Shown: positions 57,927 through 64,000 of the stretch, piece by piece
Numbering within the stretch: position 1 is the first letter of the stretch
How the letters are laid out: every line of letters starts with the position of its first letter
Assembly (NCBI GenBank): GCA_902806575.1
Contig: CADCXD010000011.1
Span: 2,914,001-2,978,000 of the forward strand
DNA length: 64,000 nt
Reading direction: 5' to 3'
DNA from: Jackrogersella multiformis
Taxonomy: Eukaryota; Ascomycota; Sordariomycetes; Xylariales; Hypoxylaceae
Notes under the pieces: generated by a model
The model's input: only the letters and a program-made list of their open reading frames with translations
Database searches by the model: none
What the model was told of the DNA's origin: nothing
Program-made: the position numbers and the translations under genes

Positions 57927-58832
57927 TCAATCATCTGCCGGTCTGAAGGATGGCGTCGCACCAGCCTTGATGTTGAACCGCCGCGAAGCTGGAAATCGGA
58001 GAGCCTTGCGACGCACTTCGGCCAACGTCAGCCACTCGCCCCAATACGAACCGGTCGCAATCCAGGCGAACAGCCTCCATCTCCAACGCATGAACCAAGT
58101 CCATGCTACGGGAGGCACGAAGTTATGCATCGCCGCATGCTCGAAGTATGATGGATAAAAGCCCGCATCGTCCCAATCTACTAGCCATAGTTTCCCTGTC
58201 CGGCTCTCAAGCATAGTATTGCGAGGCGCGAGGTCATGATGGGTAAAGACAAATTCCTTCTCGGATGCGATTGGCTGCTGGCATGACTTCCTGTGCTCCT
58301 CCGGTGTCTTGGTCGCTTCTCGGCGAAAGGACACGAGGTTGTGCCAAAAGTTGACGATGGAGGAAACCACTGCCGGTGAAGCATGTCGCGGGATGCCATA
58401 CCGGTCGTTCTCGATCCAGAACGAGCGGCAGAGCCCTGTGCCCAGCGAACCAGCTGTCGGGCTGGTCGCGGTCCGCATTTGTCGCACCATTCCCCGGAGC
58501 TGGAAGGCGAGTCGTATTGTGGAAAGGAGACCGAGATCAGGCCAGATGGCCATGAGATTCTGGCCGTAAATGCGCGTCTGGATGAACTCGAAGACTTCCC
58601 CTCGACGAGTTACCCGCTTTAAGTTAGGAGTGAAGACTCCGAGGGATTCGGCCTTCTGCATTGCACATCTGACATCTTCAATATCTTCCTCTTCGTAGCG
58701 CTTTGTGAGATACGAGTCGGAGATCTCTATTACGCACGAGTTCCCACCACGCGCCCCACGGATATTACTAATATACTCGGCTAGGTCATCGTCCGACATC
58801 GTGTCGACAGAACTGCCACCTAATACAACCAT
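57927..58832 (-). CDS. APH-like phosphotransferase (aminoglycoside phosphotransferase / kinase fold)
   Basis: This intron-free gene encodes 301 aa. The kinase-like Brenner motif is FTHHDLAPRNTML (His-x-Asp-x4-Asn, about residues 195-207), followed by LWLVDWDDAGFYP holding the metal-binding Asp. The N-lobe is short, with SYLTKRYEEEDIEDVRCAMQ around a putative Lys. This is a large, expanded fungal family whose small-molecule substrates are almost all unknown; antibiotic resistance should not be assumed. It lies 0.7 kb from the small-peptide gene but shows no evident functional link. Confidence 0.85.
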   Translation of the reverse strand: MVVLGGSSVDTMSDDDLAEYISNIRGARGGNSCVIEISDSYLTKRYEEEDIEDVRCAMQKAESLGVFTPNLKRVTRRGEVFEFIQTRIYGQNLMAIWPDLGLLSTIRLAFQLRGMVRQMRTATSPTAGSLGTGLCRSFWIENDRYGIPRHASPAVVSSIVNFWHNLVSFRREATKTPEEHRKSCQQPIASEKEFVFTHHDLAPRNTMLESRTGKLWLVDWDDAGFYPSYFEHAAMHNFVPPVAWTWFMRWRWRLFAWIATGSYWGEWLTLAEVRRKALRFPASRRFNIKAGATPSFRPADD

Positions 58833-59546
58833 ATTCGTGGAAAGTGCTTAGAAAAAAAAAAAAAACTTCGGATATAAACAGTAAGATTTTATTTATAGTT
58901 TTTAGTGTATAAATGGACGAAGTTGGTTAAATTAATGCCTATTGGTACCTTTCATAACTTATATTAAGGCATCTAAAGGCTCCGCCCTTTTAATGACCTC
59001 GGTTAACCGTCTTAATAGGATTTGGCGTTATTGTTTGCCTTACGTCTTAATACCTTCACTCGAATCAGTGTGCAGGTTTTAGCTACACCACGTAGCTAGC
59101 TTATATTATATTACAATAAGCAAAAATAAATAGTGCTTCGCAAGAAACTGTTACATTTTAAAAGATTATTAAAGTTATTAATTAAGGTATTATGTTTAAG
59201 AAAAACTCGACAAGATAATTAACGTTGAAAATAAAATCAATAAACGCGGTTATATAATATTAATAATACGAAGGGAATATAGGAATTATCCAGTTAATAT
59301 AAACGTGTTTACTAATAAATTTAACAAAACTGGTTACGAATATAAAGTCCCTTAAATTGGTGCTGGGAGAATAAGACTACCTAGTTATATAGGTCCCTCA
59401 ATATAATATTTTTTCTAAAGAGTGGTTGCCGTTTAAATGAATGAATACCTTCTCAAGGTAGAGTTACTTATTAGGTAGCTACCTAGGTAGTAATGCTCCA
59501 TATCCACCATAGTTTCCAAACTCATTATAAAGTCATCTTATAGGAC
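58833..59546. other. AT-rich intergenic region
   Basis: An A run follows the APH-like gene start. The DNA at 58860-59400 is markedly AT-rich and TAA-rich, like mildly RIP-affected repeat sequence, but no element ends or domains could be identified. A motif copy lies at about 59478-59491. Confidence 0.4.
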
Positions 59547-59744
59547 TTAATGCCCGTCTCCAACGTCACAGCACTCCACGGACCATTCCTGGGCATCGTC
59601 GCGTTCCATGAGGGCTAAATGCAATATGTATGAGAAAGATATTGACATTGGATTCATGACATTAATCATAACTGTCTTACCTGGAGCAGCACTCACAGCT
59701 GTGAGAGAGACAGCCAAAAGAACGAAGACAGACTTGAAGTTCAT
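59547..59744 (-). CDS. Putative tiny secreted peptide (43 aa)
   Basis: Two exons (59744-59681 and 59614-59547) give 43 aa. The first 20 residues (MNFKSVFVLLAVSLTAVSAA) are a clear signal peptide. The remaining ~23 residues (PALMERDDAQEWSVECCDVG and DGH) contain a CC pair and are acidic. The 66-nt intron (donor GTAAGA, acceptor TTTAG) is in-frame and stop-free, so a 65-aa unspliced version is also possible. No repeated cores or KR cleavage sites are visible. It may be a peptide precursor, a small effector or a spurious frame. Its position 1.2 kb from a UstYa-family gene is the reason to look twice. Confidence 0.5.
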   Translation of the reverse strand: MNFKSVFVLLAVSLTAVSAAPGKTVMINVMNPMSISFSYILHLALMERDDAQEWSVECCDVGDGH

Positions 59745-60942
59745 GTTGTTTTTAATTCCGATTCGAAAATGAATTTGAGAAGTTATATTCTGTAGGTAGG
59801 TAACTTGAAATTCGAAACTCTAGGTGGTCGATGGATATTCATAAAACTCAACCGTCAAAAACAAGATAGGTTCTGGTTCTTATATGCACCTGAGAGCCAC
59901 ACGTTTAACATTAAATCGATATCGACTGTACAGATTACTCACGATAATGTTATCGTTCTTCGTTATGGGGATTACCCCGGTACATAGTCAGGCGGCGGCA
60001 CCGTGGTCAGTAATATAAACCAACATAACTCCTTTCAATGCAAGTGAAGAAGTGTTGCTTCTTAGTGCTTACCTCCGAGACGGCCTTGCAAGAGTTAACC
60101 TACATGAAATCTAGGACTTATGGCATTGGACCAATCGGAAGAGATATCAATAACTAGACTTAAGACATCACGCAATATGGTGACCAATAGACCCGCGGCC
60201 AGCAACAGATAACCAACACGGCTCTTTTCGAAAGAGGTGTTGGTTTTTCATTGTTTTTGGCCATGGGTCGGAGATGACTGCAGAAAGAAATGATTGGATA
60301 GTATTACGGGCTTCGGGTGTTACTTGGGAGACTGGGACCTAGTTTCTTAGCTAAATCACTAACCTAGCTTTAGACTGTATAGATAGGGCTGGAAGCTCTT
60401 ATTCCTCTCTACAATATTAATTCTTCCTCATGACTTCTTTAATAATATATTAATGGCTGGAGAAGTGACGGACATTATCACCTGATTCACTGGTGGCTTT
60501 CCTGGGTACTGTGATGTGATAACTTCTTGGATCACATCTGTGTCATAGTGTTTGCGGCTTTTTCTACCATGTATTATCAATATTAGCTGTGTGGTGTGTG
60601 AGACTTGCGGCTTCATAGATCCTGGCTCCGGATTGCTGCCTTTTTCTCCCTATGCTTCCCTGCTTATTAGTGCTGACGTCTGGAGGAAATTCTGCATCTT
60701 TATGGCACAGACTCTATCGCGACTAACAACAAGAAAATTGGAACTTCGATCTCGCTTTGGTTGTTGCTCGTCTTTCCATCTGCTTCCCCGTCACAAGGAC
60801 AAAGTCGTGCTCTCCACGAGTTTCAATCCTTCTTAAGCCGGTGTGGAGCTATAGAGAAAAGTTCTCGGACCTTCGTAGCTAGATCTTTCTTGCCCGAGGC
60901 AGATAAAAGATTTGCATATCTTGTATATACTTTATTGCCTCT
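59745..60942. promoter_or_regulatory. Divergent region between the small-peptide and UstYa-like genes
   Basis: The two genes diverge across this 1.2-kb spacer. It contains the inverted repeat at 60211-60245 and no supportable gene; a 62-codon frame at 60428-60616 on the minus strand was considered too weak. Confidence 0.4.
60211..60245. repeat. Perfect stem-loop (9-nt plus 6-nt arms)
   Basis: AACCAACAC pairs with GTGTTGGTT, and inside it CTCTTT pairs with AAAGAG around a TCG loop; the only unpaired arm bases are two G. TTTT follows. The arms would form a 35-nt hairpin. Confidence 0.65.
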
Positions 60943-62130
60943 ATGCTAATCCCATATTGTGGGCAGCTCGTGATGTCCGGTCGTCCGAAACCCCAAAAGT
61001 ATACCGCCGTCGATGACGAGGAGATGGCATACGTGTCCGAAGCAGAGAGTACCGAGAACTTTTTGAGCGGCGACCAAGGGCGTGTTAAACCTCCATCTGT
61101 TTGGACACCTCGAGTGGGCTGCAATACAGCGGGTTCCGTACTGGTAACTGCATGTATAGCTGTGACCATTCTAGTTACTATTCAATGTACTATTTGGTAC
61201 GAAAGAAGAGACAGCAATGCCCCCAGGTGGCGCCCAGCATTCTGTAGGTTGTTTTACTTCCCCTTTCCAGAAATCTGAACCTTGGAGTCATTCAACCTTT
61301 ATCAGCGCTGACGCTTGCAGCACCGCTGTACGATATGATGAAAATTCCATTAGTAACGACGTACAGCGACCACTCTCCCGCTCCTAATGTCTCTGACCCA
61401 AGGCACATCTACCGGCTTGACCCTAACCCTGAAGTTGATGCCGCTTGGAATCGTATCGCTACAGCCGATGGGGTTTACCCTATGTCAACATCTGACGTAG
61501 CTCGCGCAGGGAAGGACCCAAAACTGGCCGTCGACGCGCCAGCGTCGTGGGGATTTCCACCGGGCAAGAGCAAAATGATGGGAATCGAAGCATTCCACCT
61601 CCTACACTGTCTAAATGCGCTACGAAAGAGCCTCATCACTAACTATGACTACTATTGGGGCGCGAGGTACGGATTTGCGCCGCCTGCCGTATTCGAGCGC
61701 CATCTTAACCACTGCGTTGATATGTTGCGGCAGCACCTGATGTGCCATGCCGATCTCGAGCCTTTTACCTTCAACTGGCGCGTAGGCCAGGCGAAGCCGT
61801 ACGCCGACTTTAACATACAAAAAACGTGCGTAGACTTCGACTACCTGCTCGAGTGGTCTGAGAGCCACAAAGACCCCCGACACGAGGAGCGTGTAAGCTT
61901 AGTCCATATTACTCATCCACCCCCTCTCTTTTCTGACTGAGAAGTATAATTGCTAATCCCTACTTTTGTAGTGGAGAGCGTTGGAGAAGCCAGAAGATGT
62001 ATTACAAAAAGAAGCTCCTGCCGACTTGCCCCAAATCACCGAAAATACTGTATGGAGTGCGAATGGAAAAGTTCCACTAGCTAATCTTACTGGCTTTGAA
62101 GGCAAGGAATATTGTCTCGGTATTATTTAA
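60943..62130 (+). CDS. UstYa-family (DUF3328) oxidase-like protein
   Basis: Exons 60943-61243, 61321-61892 and 61972-62130 give 343 aa (333 if the ATG at 60973 is used). A cytosolic N-terminus is followed by one membrane helix (SVLVTACIAVTILVTIQCTI). The lumenal domain carries both family hallmarks: HLLHC (about residues 193-197) and HLNHC (about 228-232) followed by LRQHLMCHAD. IYRLDPNPEVDAAW before them is also typical. The first intron donor GTAGGT (61244) restores PAFSPLYDMM; exon 3 adds a C-terminal tail ending CLGII. UstYa-type proteins catalyse oxidative cyclisation or similar steps in fungal ribosomal peptide and other natural-product pathways. The pathway here is unknown. Confidence 0.88.
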
Positions 62131-63001
62131 TTAAGTTTTATTATTTTAACAATATAAATGTGTAATAGTAACCCCTTTAGGTTTAATACGGATGACTTGC
62201 TGGATTTGTAAAGAATTAAATAAACCAGTATTATACACCAAGCTTGCCAAATAAGGACCCATACCGCCCTCACCTTCATACAACTCACAAACGAAGTGTC
62301 AGAAGTGCCATAAACAATTCTGATCACATAATAAATTCATGGAGCACGTCTACTTTAAAACGTGCCCTGGCAAGCCAAACCACAAGCTTTCTGTAACCTA
62401 TAAGTTAGCCGGTAAATCGTCGACTATGTCATTGTCGTACTGGTCGAAAGAAATAGAGGTGCTATAAAAGGAGGTGGTTACATTACGCGATAAACTAGTT
62501 AAAAAAACTGCGGCGTAAGTTCGAAAAATATAAAACAACGACAACAATAGCCGTAATAGCAATAGTGACGGTTACAAGATCAAATGTTAATACATTTGTT
62601 TAAAAATGTCGATCATCGTGGTGGTAAAAGACAACATATTAAGAGATAATACATAGAAGTGACAAGTTAAGAAAATTTTATAAATCTTAAGGTAAATATT
62701 ATTGCAACCTTTAATAAACTTATATTTACTTATATAAATAGTTATATAACGCACGTAAATAAACTAAATAATAATTATACTATAAGTATAACTTATATTT
62801 AAAAACTATAACGGCTCGAGCTAAATGGTTCGTTATTTACGAGGTAATTATATAAAGTGATATACGAGGCGGTAAACGAGGCGAACGAGTGTAAAAAAAA
62901 GATAATATATAAAACCGAGGATTCGAACATAAAGCTTTTCGAGATTAAATTTGCCATAAGTAAATTCGAGCAATTATGCCGTACGAAAAAGTGACCTCCG
63001 G
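62131..63001. other. AT-rich region with possible decayed mobile-element sequence
   Basis: AT-rich DNA with many TAA triplets lies between the UstYa-like and MFS genes. Plus-strand sequence near 62290-62380 reads like a broken zinc-finger piece (KCQKCHKQF then SHNKFMEHVYFKTCPGKP), interrupted by stops, which may be a relic of a transposase or a BED/C2H2-type protein. No terminal repeats were identified. Confidence 0.35.
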
Positions 63002-64000
63002 TTAAATATTATTAAATCGCTGCCTTCCGAAAGTTTCTTTTTCTAAAGTAAGCTCCTTAATAAAAAAAGACATAATTAAACCGATACCAGAAAATGAAGT
63101 TAAAACAATCCACACGGTCCGGAACGGGATCCGATAAGCTTCCGTTAAACGTCTCATGGTTTCTGTATCTAAACTCAGAGTCCTGAGTGTAGGTATGAAA
63201 CCAATGGCCTGGCGTGGGTCGGATAGCTGACTGGCTTCGGCCGGCAAGGGTCCGAAAGCTGCGATCTGATAAGCGAAGCCACTGTTAAACACAGCGGAAC
63301 TAATAGCCAGTCCTAACAAGCCTCCCAAAAACCTCGTGATGACTAATAAACCAACTATCCGGCCGCTATCATCAGGCTCTTCGACACTGGCCTGCAGGGG
63401 GAAGGGTATTGTTTGGAAAACGATGCCGAGCCCGATGCCGATGAAGACTAGGAATGTATCCTTCTCTGCTTTAGACGACGTCTGTCCCATGGTACACCAA
63501 AGACCAGTAAATAGCGTGAGGATAATCCAGCCGGTGTTCAAAAGAAGCGTGTACCGCCTTGTAAACTCCACACATATGGGTGCGAAGACGCTGAAAGCAA
63601 CACTGACTACGCATGCTGGAATAATAGAGACGGCTGATTCCAGAGGCGTCTGCAAATACACAGCCTATCATGTATTAGTATTTTAGGATAGTTTTAACTT
63701 ATGGGCATTGACATGAGTTTCCTACAGAGGAAACTAGACGGCACCGAAACATCCTAGCATGGTGGCCCTTTTGAATGATTTTCAAACTCACCTGGAAAAA
63801 CAGGGGTAAGTACAGCAGAAGAGAAAATAGAAGAAGTCCGTGTATGGTCCCTCCGATTATCGACACAACCGCGGTTCTGCTCTTGAATAAGCGATAGGGC
63901 AGCATGGGTTGAACAGGGCGAGCTTCGTAGAAACCAAAGGCGACAAAGGCGACGATTCCAACAACCAGAGGGAAGAAAGTCTTCCAAGAAGACCATGGAT
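63002..64000 (-). CDS. MFS transporter (14-helix DHA2-like), C-terminal part; continues past the window
   Basis: The visible exons are 64000-63792 (5' end cut by the window) and 63664-63002; the 127-nt intron joins YLPLFFQ to AVYLQTPLESAVS. The remaining part begins near WSSWKTFFPLVVGI, passes through EARPVQPMLPYRLFKSRTA (the loop typical of 14-helix drug-exporter-like proteins), and holds the last seven or so membrane helices. It ends FGRQRFNNI. FQTIPFPLQASVEEPD and RIVGLLVITRFLGGLLGLAI fit the DHA2-like pattern. It would be a plasma-membrane proton antiporter; in a metabolite cluster it would export the product. Its N-terminal half lies beyond the window. Confidence 0.85.

Noticed and set aside
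60428..60616. 62-codon minus-strand frame in the UstYa promoter region
   Set aside because: No recognisable family; composition does not separate it from chance.

Overview
This window reads as nuclear DNA of a filamentous ascomycete (Pezizomycotina, probably a plant-associated Sordariomycete; the class is inference). Genes are broken by short introns (about 43-150 nt), mostly with GTAAGT-like donors and a CTAAC/CTGAC branch site. The gene set includes an AA9 LPMO, a CE15 glucuronoyl esterase, qa-4, a UapA-type purine permease, a LaeA-like methyltransferase and a UstYa/DUF3328 protein. A 6.9-kb AT-rich block carries the marks of repeat-induced point mutation (RIP). Intergenic DNA is full of a short palindromic motif built on TACCTAGGTAGGTA.

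Layout. 0.3-5 kb: an NmrA/isoflavone-reductase-like enzyme, then CE15 and AA9 divergently arranged around a 1.2-kb spacer. 5.3-22 kb: a minus-strand run of a full-length ABC-B exporter, a PBDC1/Ypl225w-type protein, a DHA1 MFS exporter, MSH6 and an unrecognised 360-aa protein. 22.6-29.5 kb: a complete but mutated Ty3/gypsy LTR retrotransposon with two 313-bp LTRs and a 5-bp target-site duplication. 30.5-31.5 kb: a broken Zn2Cys6-type regulator with three TGG-to-TAG stops. 32-34 kb: a sugar transporter. 34-38 kb: a long intergenic stretch, then a Myb-like protein. 40-45 kb: COX10 and a six-exon purine permease with a GC-AG intron. 47-57 kb: qa-4, JIP5, a LaeA-like methyltransferase with a 25-nt micro-exon, a GH18 chitinase with a 28-nt exon carrying the catalytic motif, and a secreted GDPD. 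58-64 kb: an APH-like kinase, a tiny secreted peptide gene, a UstYa-family protein and the C-terminal half of an MFS exporter running off the window.

How it fits together. The left side holds secreted lignocellulose enzymes (CE15 cuts lignin-glucuronoxylan esters, AA9 oxidises cellulose), with sugar and aromatic catabolism elsewhere (sugar transporter, qa-4). The middle is housekeeping (MSH6, COX10, JIP5, PBDC1) interrupted by a RIP-affected transposon island. The right edge is the best candidate for something undescribed: a UstYa-like oxidase beside a short secreted peptide gene and an exporter resembles the edge of a fungal ribosomal-peptide (dikaritin-like) cluster. The peptide lacks the repeated cores of known precursors and the cluster, if real, continues past the window.

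Most gene models were rebuilt by hand from splice signals and family conservation. Exon coordinates are given in each entry.
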